Shown here: positions 14,903 through 22,456 of the stretch, piece by piece
Position numbering within the stretch: position 1 is the stretch's first letter
Layout: each line of letters begins with the position of its first letter
NCBI RefSeq assembly: GCF_900129315.1
Contig: NZ_FQUS01000029.1
Span: 1-33,706, forward strand
Length of the DNA stretch: 33,706 nt
Source of the DNA: Fodinibius roseus
GTDB taxonomy: Bacteria; Bacteroidota; Rhodothermia; Balneolales; Balneolaceae
Reading direction: 5' to 3'
Translations under genes and position numbers: made by a program
Notes under the pieces: model-generated
What the model saw: the letters and a program-made list of their open reading frames with translations, nothing else
What the model was told of the DNA's origin: nothing
The model's database searches: none

Positions 14903-15130
14903 GCTGAACTTTGCCCAGATTTTGAGTTCTGCGATAATTCCGTTGTACTTGCGTTCCCACGCAAGCTTCAACTGACATTTTTCGACTTTTGGGGTTATAA
15001 TGTATTGTCGGAGGATGACTGTTTTCTACAGCTCATCCGATTTCGGAATAAACCTCATTTGGAAAGGCCACAAATACGGTATCTCCAATACGAAACGAGT
15101 GCATTGACATGTGAATGGGGCGGGATCCGG
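14903..15130. other. Intergenic region right of the element, two hairpins
   Basis: No gene is seen. Two stem-loops stand out. One is GTTG..CTTGCGT-TCCC-ACGCAAG..CAAC (14942-14972, a perfect 7-bp inner stem and a 4-bp outer stem). The other is GGATGA-CTG..CAG-TCATCC (15013-15038, with one bulged C). Neither has a T-tract, so they are not obvious terminators for the DUF952 gene. They may be att-site arms or remnants of a small repeat. Confidence 0.4.
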
Positions 15131-15490
15131 TTATGTCCTGGAGCTGAAAGCAATGTTAAAATCCCCGTTGTCCTCAGCATAAATAGTAAGTTTATCCATA
15201 ATGGCATCTATATTCAGGGGGCCATAAATATGAGGATATTTTTCTCCGGTCTGTTCATCCATATCATATTTCACATCGGAGCTGAGCGTTGAAATATCAA
15301 TAATAAGCAACAATATTTCATCCCGGTCAGGAAAAATCCGGTTCGCCGTTGCTTCAATCTGTGTTCCTTTAGAGCAGTGTATAAACCCCTTGCTATCAAG
15401 AGATTCAGGCTGGTATCTATTATTTACTTTATGATCCTGAAAGTATTCTTCTGTGGTGACATGGAAAATTAAATCGTCTCGCATATCCAT
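15131..15490 (-). CDS. DUF952 family protein
   Basis: This 119-residue cytosolic protein fits DUF952 by its typical start IFHVTTEEYF, the RYQPESLDSKGFIHCSKGTQ block and the late HIYGPLNIDAI segment, where members carry a conserved Y/H-G-P-L motif. Family length is about 95-120. Members adopt an ADP-ribosyl-transferase-like fold by some structural predictions, but no function is established. It begins 111 bases after the end of the aspartoacylase-like gene on the same strand and may be read through from that operon. An alternative start two codons later (MRDDLIF) is possible. Confidence 0.85.
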   Translation of the reverse strand: MDMRDDLIFHVTTEEYFQDHKVNNRYQPESLDSKGFIHCSKGTQIEATANRIFPDRDEILLLIIDISTLSSDVKYDMDEQTGEKYPHIYGPLNIDAIMDKLTIYAEDNGDFNIAFSSRT

Positions 15491-15510
15491 TTTTTTAATC
15501 GTTTAAAGGT

Positions 15511-15612
15511 CTACTTCACAGCCGTCGGGCCGGGAAGAACAACAATACCTGCTAAAAAGCAGATAAATATTCCAATTAGTTTTGTGCCGGATGGTCTTAT
15601 CTCAAACCGTTT
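15511..15612 (-). pseudogene. Possible C-terminal remnant of a membrane transporter
   Basis: A 33-codon minus-strand frame with no start codon reads SGTKLIGIFICFLAGIVVLP then GPTAVK and a stop. A single hydrophobic helix followed by a short polar tail looks like the end of a multi-pass permease of the DMT/EamA kind. It overlaps the stop of the aspartoacylase-like gene in another frame. It may be the tail of a gene lost by deletion, or chance; too short to decide. Confidence 0.2.
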
Positions 15613-16558
15613 TTATAAAATCACATGCTATATGAACCAGAGCATCTCCTTTGTACACAACCGGGGCGTTGTTAATGCCGATAATGCGCCCTTTCTCCGG
15701 ACTCTTAACTTCGGCCCAAAGTGCTCCATAGGGATCGCTTATGTATCCCAACAGCTGATCTTTCTCCACATGCTCGCCCAGCTCTGCTTTGTGCTGGAAA
15801 AGCCCGCCATATTCAGCACGGATCCACGGAGAGGCCTCATAGATTTCCGTATCCTGACCTTCCTGGGGCTCCGATATCATCCCGAGGTATGTCATAAGCC
15901 GCAGTGTTCCGTCAATTCCTTCCTGGATAGCGAATTCATCAAATCGCAGCGTCTCGCCCCCTTCGAAAACCAAAATGGGCGTTCCCTCATCCTGGGCGGC
16001 TTTGCGAAACGTATTATCAAGTACGGATGAATCAATAATCAGAGGAGGAGAAAAAGCTTTTGCTATGTCACGGTTTGCTTCTACGGCCCATTCACACCGA
16101 ATTTGCGGGTAATTAGCCCGGGCATCCCCGCCGGTATGGAAATCAACTCCGTAATCGACATGCGGAAGAATCTGCTTCACCAATGTATAAGCCATCAGAC
16201 TGGCCAGCGAACCTGATTTTGAGCCCGGGAAGCTGCGGTTGATATCTTTTCCATCGGGCAACCCGCGGATGTTCTGGATGAAGCCGTAGGTATTCACCAG
16301 GGGCATGACGATGACGGTTCCCTTTTCAGGGATTAACTGGTCGTTATGAATCATCCGCCGCAAAATTTCAACTCCATTGATTTCATCACCATGCAGTCCG
16401 CCGGTAAGCAATAATACCGGCCCCTCCTCTTCCGCCCTGTACAGGTGGATGGGAAGATCGATACTGGTATGGGTAGGCAGACGGGCAATATTGAGTTCAA
16501 TCTCCTTCTCCTCTCCCCGGCCAATACGGTAACCGTTGATTTCTATGATATCAGACAT
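15602..16558 (-). CDS. Succinylglutamate desuccinylase/aspartoacylase family zinc hydrolase
   Basis: This 318-residue zinc carboxypeptidase-fold enzyme of the AstE/AspA family cleaves amide bonds of N-acyl amino acids or short peptides. The zinc ligands His56 and Glu59 (GLHGDE) and His141 (VDFHTGG) are in place. The DINRSFPG substrate motif is at 105-112 and the probable catalytic Glu199 lies in LVFEGGE. A C-terminal beta-barrel lipoyl-like segment (about 235-310) is usual for the subgroup. It is the third gene of the rimB-rimK operon, 18 bases after rimK. The true substrate is unknown. The neighbourhood suggests it trims glutamate or another acidic residue from a RimK product. Acts in the cytoplasm; no signal peptide. 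Confidence 0.88.
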   Translation of the reverse strand: MSDIIEINGYRIGRGEEKEIELNIARLPTHTSIDLPIHLYRAEEEGPVLLLTGGLHGDEINGVEILRRMIHNDQLIPEKGTVIVMPLVNTYGFIQNIRGLPDGKDINRSFPGSKSGSLASLMAYTLVKQILPHVDYGVDFHTGGDARANYPQIRCEWAVEANRDIAKAFSPPLIIDSSVLDNTFRKAAQDEGTPILVFEGGETLRFDEFAIQEGIDGTLRLMTYLGMISEPQEGQDTEIYEASPWIRAEYGGLFQHKAELGEHVEKDQLLGYISDPYGALWAEVKSPEKGRIIGINNAPVVYKGDALVHIACDFIKTV

Positions 16559-16576
16559 TACTTGATAGTTAATGTG

Positions 16577-17464
16577 TTAAGAATGAGGGCCGTTTATACT
16601 GCGTTTGATAAACGCTACGATTTCACCGGCAATATTTTTCCCGGTGGCCGCCTCAATACCCTGAAGTCCCGGCGAAGAATTAACTTCAAGCGCCAGCGGG
16701 CCCCGACTGGACTGTAACATATCCACGCCCGCCACGGAAACGCCCATCGATTCTGCGGCAATCAGAGCCGTTTTTCGCTCTTCAGCGCTCAGCTCTATGA
16801 GGGACCCGGAACCACCCCTGTGCAGGTTAGACCGGAACTCTCCCTCCTTCCCTTTCCTTTTCATAGCCCCCACTACCTTCCCATCCACCACAAAGGCCCT
16901 GATATCTTCACCTTTAGCTTCTTCAATATATTCCTGGACAATAACACGCGTTTCCATGCTGTGAAAGGCCTGGATGATTGATTCTGCTGCCTGGAACGTG
17001 GGTGCCAGTATCACCCCTACTCCCTGGGTTCCCTCAAGAAGCTTCACAATGAGCGGAGGTCCGCCCACCAGCTCTATAATTTTACGGACTTCTGTCGAGT
17101 CATTGGTAAAAACCGTTTTGGGCATGCCAACGCCCGAACGAGCCAGTATCTGCAAACTGCGCAGTTTATCACGGGAGCGGACCAGCGCCTGGGATTCAAC
17201 CGTAGAAAACACTTTCATCATTTCAAACTGCCGGACAACCGCAGAGCCATAAAAAGTCACCGAAGAGCCGATACGGGGAATTACCGCATCAACCCCCGTT
17301 ACTTTGGTGCCCCTGTAAAGAATACAGGGATTATCCTGCTCGCTGATGATATCACATTTCAGGTGATCCAAAACCGTAGCGATATGCCCCTCATCCTCGA
17401 TTGCTTCCACCAGTCGGGAAGTTGAATACAGTTTAGCGTTTCGTGATAAAACAACAATGTGCAT
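16577..17464 (-). CDS. rimK: RimK-type alpha-L-glutamate ligase (ATP-grasp)
   Basis: This 295-residue ATP-grasp ligase closely follows E. coli RimK (300 residues). It begins MHIVVLSRNAKLYSTSRLVE and has RIGSSVTFYG, the lid region LIVKLLEGTQGVGVILA, VQEYIEEAKGEDIRAFVVDG, RSNLHRGG and the metal/ATP site AGVDMLQSSRGPLALEVNSS followed by PGLQGIE. In E. coli RimK adds glutamates to the C-terminus of ribosomal protein S6 and makes poly-alpha-glutamate. The same role is likely but the substrate here is inferred. It lies 23 bases after rimB and 18 before the aspartoacylase-like gene, a trio often seen together. Confidence 0.93.
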   Translation of the reverse strand: MHIVVLSRNAKLYSTSRLVEAIEDEGHIATVLDHLKCDIISEQDNPCILYRGTKVTGVDAVIPRIGSSVTFYGSAVVRQFEMMKVFSTVESQALVRSRDKLRSLQILARSGVGMPKTVFTNDSTEVRKIIELVGGPPLIVKLLEGTQGVGVILAPTFQAAESIIQAFHSMETRVIVQEYIEEAKGEDIRAFVVDGKVVGAMKRKGKEGEFRSNLHRGGSGSLIELSAEERKTALIAAESMGVSVAGVDMLQSSRGPLALEVNSSPGLQGIEAATGKNIAGEIVAFIKRSINGPHS

Positions 17465-17487
17465 GTAGTGTGGAGCCTATGCCCCGT

Positions 17488-17928
17488 TCATTTTTTTGTT
17501 AAATATTTCTTTGAAGGATCTACCAGAAAATGCCCGCTGATCAATTTACGTCCGATCAACACAGGGTAACGCATTTCCGATCGATTCGTCAATGATAATT
17601 CCGCTTCCAGCTCCCGGTCCAAAACGCGAATAACGGTCTTAATAATAAATCTCTTCTCGGTCGTACCATTGGAGCTTTTAATCGTCTTTGTCGAATAAAC
17701 CGGCAGCTTAAATAGCTTGTCGTTGTATATTTCATGGGATGGATCCAGCAGGTTAAACCGGACATATGGCTTGCCATCCTTTTCAAACGATTCAATACGA
17801 TGGCAGTGCAGGCTCGAAGTATATGCGCCCGTATCTATTTTGGCATCAATATTAACGATATCCCATTCGGGAAAATCGATGGGTTCGAGCCGCCCTATGG
17901 TGGCTAAACTTCTTTTATTGCTGCTCAT
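17488..17928 (-). CDS. rimB: RimB-like retropepsin-fold protease (COG4067)
   Basis: This 146-residue protein belongs to the COG4067 group, annotated in databases as ATP-dependent zinc protease and in Pseudomonas as RimB. The aspartic-protease-like motif AKIDTGAYTSSLHC (Asp32-Thr-Gly-Ala) and the late block MRYPVLIGRKLISGHFLVDP are diagnostic. Retropepsin-like single-domain members act as dimers. In Pseudomonas RimB and RimK together tune ribosome composition by modifying and trimming S6. First gene of the operon rimB-rimK-aspartoacylase. It is exactly single-domain size. The gene has no membrane segment, so it acts in the cytosol. Confidence 0.9.
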   Translation of the reverse strand: MSSNKRSLATIGRLEPIDFPEWDIVNIDAKIDTGAYTSSLHCHRIESFEKDGKPYVRFNLLDPSHEIYNDKLFKLPVYSTKTIKSSNGTTEKRFIIKTVIRVLDRELEAELSLTNRSEMRYPVLIGRKLISGHFLVDPSKKYLTKK

Positions 17929-18033
17929 AGCTATTTTAAAATCGGTAAATAAACGGCCTTAAGTATACAAGTTATTCTGCTTTCAATCATATACAGAATG
18001 AACTTTTCTTTTGCGCGGGAATAACGTCATAGT

Positions 18034-18069
18034 AAAAATCCCCGGACCTTTAAAGGTGCCGGGGATTTT
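18034..18069. terminator. Strong bidirectional terminator
   Basis: ATCCCCGG (18038-18045) pairs with CCGGGGAT (18059-18066), with ACC/GGT pairing inside, one unpaired G and a TTTAAA loop. It is flanked by AAAAA on the left and TTTT on the right, so it can terminate both strands. It most likely ends the transcript of the exported coiled-coil gene (minus strand), 151 bases beyond its stop, and insulates the rimB operon promoter. Confidence 0.85.
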
Positions 18070-18219
18070 GGACCGGTACAGGGTCAAAAACCGGAATTTT
18101 TTAGTTATTTATAAACGGTTTTCCATACCCGTGATGCCCTGGTTCCTCGCCTTTGAGAGGGATATGGCGACTTGTAGTCCTCATCAGGAGTTCCGCAAGC
18201 GCCTCCTATCCCCTACTTT

Positions 18220-19485
18220 TCATGCTTTCTTTTTTTCTTTCCCATTTCCTTTGGTCTTTTCCCGGATCAATAAACCGCCTAAAACAATAGCTACCACCGC
18301 CGTTATAATCAGAAGGTATGTCATGGTATTTGATTCCGGCTCGGCATGCTCCCCCCATGTATCGGTCTTTTCGGAAATGGTTGCCAACTGGGTATTGGTC
18401 ATAATGCCGGCCTCGGTAAAGTAGCTGCTCCATTGACGCTCGACCCGGTTCCAGAAATCCCGGAAAGCCTGAAAACGCTCGTAATTTTCTTCACTGGTCC
18501 CGTCTCTGCTCTCCGTAATAACGGTATCCAGGTAAGCATTCAGGGAGTTGTTAAACTCTTCTGCATTCTCAAATTCACTAATGGCCACTCCTTTTTCACG
18601 CAGGGAATCATGCAGTGTGGCAAACGTTCTTTCCTGCAGCAGCTCATCCCACTTTTGTATGTTAGCCTCTACTTCCCGGGCAAGTTTTCCGGCATCGCTT
18701 CCCCCGTAGACTGCAGCTATTTTAGTACCAAGTCTATTCCACATCTGCTCAAAACGCTGCTGGACCGTCTGCATACGCATATAATCCTCAAGGTGTAAAT
18801 TACTGCTGTTTTCCTCGAGGATATTCAGATTTTCAGCCGAGATATCACGAATCATTTGTAGCGCATTCCCGTCGGAATTCAGACGGGCTTTGGAGTTCAT
18901 ATCCTGCAGCTCCCTGAAGGCCTGCATATCTATCTGCTGGTAGGCTACCACGGTAGAGTCGATAAAGTCCAATACGAGCTGGTCGCGTTCTTCGAGATTT
19001 CTCCGGTAGTTACGTACCATTCCCGAAAGCTGTTTTTCACTTTCAATAGACTCTTGCATCGCCTGCTTAAGGGAATCCGCTTCCCGGGTCAACTCATATA
19101 CATGTTCCTGGTATGCCAGCAAACGAAGCTGCAGCGTGGTAAGCTGGTCATCTTGCCGCTCCATCTTTTGAAGACGACTGGCTGCCAGTGTAGCCGCCTG
19201 ATTGAGTTCATTCATCATCTCTTCATAGGTTTCGGGATAAAGTGCCTTGTCCAGCAGTTCTTCATGCGGCCGGTACTTTTCATCCAATTCCTGAATACTT
19301 TCTTTAATTGCCCGGGCACTGTCGGCAACAGTAACCGTATCGATCTTATTACTGAACTGTTGATACTCTGTTTTAAAATTGCTCTGTATTTCGTAGTCCG
19401 ACAGTTCCTCCTGCTGGGCCAGTCCCCGGGTCGTACAGAACAGCAGTAATGCGCTAAAGATGGTGATAGGTATTGATAATTTCAT
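18220..19485 (-). CDS. Exported membrane-anchored coiled-coil protein
   Basis: This 421-residue protein is not a family I recognise. It has a cleavable signal peptide (about 1-23, ending GLAQ) and a long, mostly helical, acidic and glutamine-rich body with several coiled-coil stretches, such as around RLQKMERQDDQLTTLQLRL and YELTREADSLKQAM. One C-terminal membrane helix (MTYLLIITAVVAIVLGGLLI) precedes a basic KKKA tail. That places the body outside the inner membrane, in the periplasm, with the C-terminus inside. It lies 2 bases after the lipoprotein gene upstream and is surely co-transcribed. The pair may span the envelope; no enzymatic motif is present. Confidence 0.8.
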   Translation of the reverse strand: MKLSIPITIFSALLLFCTTRGLAQQEELSDYEIQSNFKTEYQQFSNKIDTVTVADSARAIKESIQELDEKYRPHEELLDKALYPETYEEMMNELNQAATLAASRLQKMERQDDQLTTLQLRLLAYQEHVYELTREADSLKQAMQESIESEKQLSGMVRNYRRNLEERDQLVLDFIDSTVVAYQQIDMQAFRELQDMNSKARLNSDGNALQMIRDISAENLNILEENSSNLHLEDYMRMQTVQQRFEQMWNRLGTKIAAVYGGSDAGKLAREVEANIQKWDELLQERTFATLHDSLREKGVAISEFENAEEFNNSLNAYLDTVITESRDGTSEENYERFQAFRDFWNRVERQWSSYFTEAGIMTNTQLATISEKTDTWGEHAEPESNTMTYLLIITAVVAIVLGGLLIREKTKGNGKEKKKA

Positions 19486-19487
19486 AA

Positions 19488-19982
19488 CTATTGGTTTTCC
19501 GTATTTGTTGTTAATCCCTCTTCTTCCAACCCTTCAGGAGTTAACCGGTAGCTTTCCCCGGTAGACCGGTTCACAAGCTGTACAAAACCATCGCGCTGGT
19601 TAAAAGCAGGCTTATCGAAGCCCGTCTCTCCGATTTTAAATTTTTCCCGGAATACCAACTCGTTTTTTTCAGGGGCCATCAGATATACATGCTGATAGGT
19701 GGGGGCCGTAATATAAAACCAGCCGCTTGCTCCCCGGATATAGCGCACTTCTGATGTCGTAACGGAAGTCGTATCCTGCGTCTCCATGTACTGCAAAGGC
19801 AGCATATTAAACTCAAGTCCGTAGCGGTCATCCTTGACCATTCCGTCTTCATCGGGCGTTAAAACTGATTCTATAGGCTGTGAATAATTGACGTCACTGA
19901 TAACCATGGGCTGCTTACAGCCACTTATCAAAAGCATGGCCACTACCGTTAAGCCCATCAAAGCTCTTCCGTATAATTTCAT
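19488..19982 (-). CDS. Predicted lipoprotein (164 aa)
   Basis: This small lipoprotein has a basic start (MKLYGR), a hydrophobic segment and a lipobox LISGC, so it is cut before the cysteine (about residue 22) and lipid-anchored. The mature part is mostly beta-strand, without a recognised domain (for example ASGWFYITAPTYQHVYLMAP). The last third resembles a small barrel and the tail is threonine/glutamate rich. It is the first gene of a two-gene operon with the exported coiled-coil protein, 2 bases apart. Function unknown. Confidence 0.8.
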   Translation of the reverse strand: MKLYGRALMGLTVVAMLLISGCKQPMVISDVNYSQPIESVLTPDEDGMVKDDRYGLEFNMLPLQYMETQDTTSVTTSEVRYIRGASGWFYITAPTYQHVYLMAPEKNELVFREKFKIGETGFDKPAFNQRDGFVQLVNRSTGESYRLTPEGLEEEGLTTNTENQ

Positions 19983-20074
19983 AGGTGTATCCGCTTATTT
20001 GTTGTCGTTAACCCACACCAACGTGGTAATACAGTTACTTATAGAGCGGTGCCATAAAATTGTTCCAGCGTTGT

Positions 20075-20623
20075 TTACAGGGAAAGCAAAACTTTCACAG
20101 GTACCCCGGGAGCCAGTAAGTCGGTACCCCGCAGCGTCTCCAGTGCTATTATAAAGGAATAGCCCACAACCTTCCCTCCCAGTTCTTCCACCAGTTCCGT
20201 GGCGGCGGCAGCGGAACCGCCGGTAGCAATAAGGTCGTCATGAACCAATACACGGGCCCCCTCCGAAAAGGCGTCTTTATGAATTTCAACAGTGTCGTTC
20301 CCGTATTCCAGCGCATAGGTAGCCGACAGGGTTTCCGCGGGCAGCTTGCCCGGCTTTCGGATGGGAATAAATCCGGCATGAAGATCCTGAGCCAGATTCG
20401 TCCCAAAAAGAAACCCCCGGGATTCAAGTCCCACTACATAATCGATATTCTTTTTGCGGAAGGGACGTGCCAACACGCGGGATGTCAATTCAAGGGTATC
20501 CGGATTTTGCAGCAGAGGGGTGATATCTTTAAATTGGATGCCGGGCTGAGGGAAATCCGGAATGTTTCGGATATTCTCTTTCAGCAAGGCAATAATTTGT
20601 TGTTTTACTTGATCCATTCCCAT
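20075..20623 (-). CDS. apt: Adenine phosphoribosyltransferase
   Basis: Converts adenine and PRPP to AMP in purine salvage in the cytoplasm. It aligns over its full length with E. coli Apt (183 residues). Matching segments are IPDFPQPGIQFKDITPLL, VVGLESRGFLFG, PIRKPGKLP, the ALEYGNDTVEIHKDA block and the PRPP loop VLVHDDLIATGGS. I start at the ATG at 20621-20623 (MGMDQVKQQ, 182 residues); the ATG two codons later fits equally well. A longer in-frame start at 20674 would add 17 residues not found in the family. It is transcribed away from tadA and lies 92 bases upstream of the lipoprotein operon. Confidence 0.95.
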   Translation of the reverse strand: MGMDQVKQQIIALLKENIRNIPDFPQPGIQFKDITPLLQNPDTLELTSRVLARPFRKKNIDYVVGLESRGFLFGTNLAQDLHAGFIPIRKPGKLPAETLSATYALEYGNDTVEIHKDAFSEGARVLVHDDLIATGGSAAAATELVEELGGKVVGYSFIIALETLRGTDLLAPGVPVKVLLSL

Positions 20624-20752
20624 TATCTTATCGTTTATCTTATTGAACCTTTTCAAAACCGTTGTTTTGCCCATTTTTCGAATTTTTGCGATTTCAATAT
20701 CCTCACCTGTAGACTGAACACTGCGGTATTGAAATCGCGCAGGTTTTGGTAT

Positions 20753-20786
20753 AGAATAAGGCCCCTGTTTTCAAAGGCCTTATTCT
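20753..20786. promoter_or_regulatory. Long hairpin in the apt/tadA divergent region
   Basis: AGAATAAGGCC (20753-20763) and GGCCTTATTCT (20776-20786) form a perfect 11-bp stem with a 12-base loop, in the gap between the divergent apt and tadA genes. It is not followed by a clear T-tract on either strand, so it is more likely a regulator site, insulator or repetitive palindrome than a terminator. Confidence 0.45.
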
Positions 20787-20835
20787 GGTTTGATAATACC
20801 TATTTACAACCCAAGGAAGCAAATCATTAATACCT

Positions 20836-21330
20836 ATGGATACCGATATTTCCGGCGCACAAAAGCACCTTCGTTATATGCAGCAGGCCTTTCTGCTGGC
20901 CGAACAGGCTTACGAAGAAAAAGAAGTCCCGGTCGGGGCTATTGTGGTCCGCGACGATGATATAATAGGCAAGGGATATAATCAGCCCGAGCGCCTGAAC
21001 GATCCGACCGCTCATGCAGAAATGCTGGCTATTTCAGCCGCGTGCGCCACGATCGGACAAAAATACTTAACCGGCTGTACCCTCTATGTCACCCTGGAAC
21101 CGTGCCCCATGTGCGCAGGTGCTCTTGTCTGGTCCAAAATCGATACGATTGTTATCGGTGCGCTGGATGCCCGGGCCGGGGGCTGCGGCAGCGTCTTCAA
21201 TATTGCCGGAAGCGATAAGCTAAATCATAAGCCCAACGTTCTGCACGGCTTTATGGAGCAGGATTGCGAGTGGATCCTGAAAAAGTTTTTCCGGCAGCGG
21301 CGGTCTTCAAATAACGGATCAGCCTATTAG
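20836..21330 (+). CDS. tadA: tRNA-specific adenosine deaminase
   Basis: TadA converts adenosine 34 to inosine in tRNA-Arg(ACG), an essential decoding step. The 164-residue protein has the deaminase fold with HAE (His60-Ala-Glu62) and PCPMC (Cys90 and Cys93 as zinc ligands). It also has the typical VGAIVVRDDDIIGKGYN start and GALDARAGGCGSVFNI block. The length matches E. coli TadA (167). It is divergent from apt and probably monocistronic, with a terminator about 95 bases downstream. A cytosine or guanine deaminase is much less likely given the ARAGGCGS block. Confidence 0.93.
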   Translation: MDTDISGAQKHLRYMQQAFLLAEQAYEEKEVPVGAIVVRDDDIIGKGYNQPERLNDPTAHAEMLAISAACATIGQKYLTGCTLYVTLEPCPMCAGALVWSKIDTIVIGALDARAGGCGSVFNIAGSDKLNHKPNVLHGFMEQDCEWILKKFFRQRRSSNNGSAY

Positions 21331-21424
21331 AGACCTTTGCAACCCGTTGTTATGGCCAATCTCTACATTTTTGCGGTTTTAACATCTGAATGAATAGTCT
21401 TAACACTTCGGTTTTGGAATCACT

Positions 21425-21458
21425 CAGGGGTTGGTAGCGAATAAAACCCCTGGTTTTT
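21425..21458 (+). terminator. Intrinsic terminator after tadA
   Basis: CAGGGGTT (21425-21432) and AACCCCTG (21445-21452) form a perfect 8-bp stem with a 12-base loop, followed by GTTTTTC. It lies between the convergent tadA and DUF1080 genes. The opposite strand lacks a T-tract. Confidence 0.75.
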
Positions 21459-21480
21459 CGAAGCCCTTTGCCAAGCATAA

Positions 21481-22263
21481 CTATTCGTTCAATTCTCTCA
21501 GCCAAATATTCCGAAAACTCACGGGATTGCTGTGATCCTGCAACATAATGGGCAGCTTATCCTCGTGGGCCTCATAAGAGGGATGCCCGATATATTCGGT
21601 CGGCCCCTCTAATTCGACATCATCCTGTACTAAAATACCGTTCCAGAAAACGGTCATACGCGCCGGCGACTCCAGGCTTCCATCCCCTTTAAACTCCGGA
21701 GCCGTATACACGATATCATAACTCTGCCATTGTCCCGGTTCGCGAGCCGCATTAACCCGTGGGATATGCTGCTTGTAAATACTGCCGGCCATCCCGTTAG
21801 AATAGGTCTCATTATTATAACTGTCCAGCACCTGCAGCTCATACATAGTTTGCAGGAAGACCCCGCTGTTGCCGCGGCCCTGTCCCTCGCCCTCTATCTT
21901 TTCCGGTGCACGCCACTCAATATGCAGCTGTACCGATCCGAACCCCTGCCGGGTTTGAATACTGCCGGTCCCGGGAGCCACCGTAACGTGATCACCGGAA
22001 ACCTTCCATTCGGCGGCAGAACCATCCCCCGCTGATTCCCACTCATCCAGATCGCCACCATTAAAAAGTACCACCGCATCCGAAGGGGGCGCTTTATCAT
22101 TAAATCCGTTGGGATCCACCTTTTCGGGGACCGGCTCCCAAACCTCGGTTTCTTCCGGCTTCATATCCTGTTCTCCCTCCTGGGCACAGGAAATATTAGC
22201 AAAAACAGTACATAATAGCATAAATGAGAGCAGTAATACATACGACGGGACAATTTTCTTCAT
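21481..22263 (-). CDS. Secreted DUF1080 (3-keto-disaccharide hydrolase) domain protein
   Basis: This 260-residue exported protein belongs to PF06439 (DUF1080). After a signal sequence (about 1-27, ending near NISCAQ) comes an acidic linker, then the concanavalin/jelly-roll domain. Its markers are VVLFNGGDLDEWESAGDGSA, EWKVSGDHVTV, GNSGVFLQTMYELQVLDSY, YDIVYTAPEF, TVFWNGILVQ and the end IMLQDHSNPVSFRNIWLREL. Members bind or cleave sugars; several have been called 3-keto-glycoside hydrolases. A cysteine near the cleavage point may make it a lipoprotein, but the residues before it do not fit a good lipobox. It is monocistronic and divergent from apbE. Confidence 0.88.
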   Translation of the reverse strand: MKKIVPSYVLLLSFMLLCTVFANISCAQEGEQDMKPEETEVWEPVPEKVDPNGFNDKAPPSDAVVLFNGGDLDEWESAGDGSAAEWKVSGDHVTVAPGTGSIQTRQGFGSVQLHIEWRAPEKIEGEGQGRGNSGVFLQTMYELQVLDSYNNETYSNGMAGSIYKQHIPRVNAAREPGQWQSYDIVYTAPEFKGDGSLESPARMTVFWNGILVQDDVELEGPTEYIGHPSYEAHEDKLPIMLQDHSNPVSFRNIWLRELNE

Positions 22264-22456
22264 GAATTTCGGTTGTAGTTAAGTAGGAATATTAAGTGAT
22301 TTGGCATTGATATGTTATCAGACCAATATTGAAAAAATGGCAATCCCGTTCAAGGATTTTTATCAAAACAACCCCTGGCACTCTTTGCTTTTCCAGAAAT
22401 TCTTCTCCTGCATCAGCATTCTTTAGGCGTCTTCAATTGCACCATATCCCGGATAT

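Noticed and set aside
14840-15000. tRNA or tmRNA as integration target near the integrase
   Set aside because: No T-loop, anticodon arm or CCA-type 3' end could be found at the right end.
20624-20674. Longer start for apt
   Set aside because: Adds 17 residues not found in the family; the inner ATG gives the normal length.
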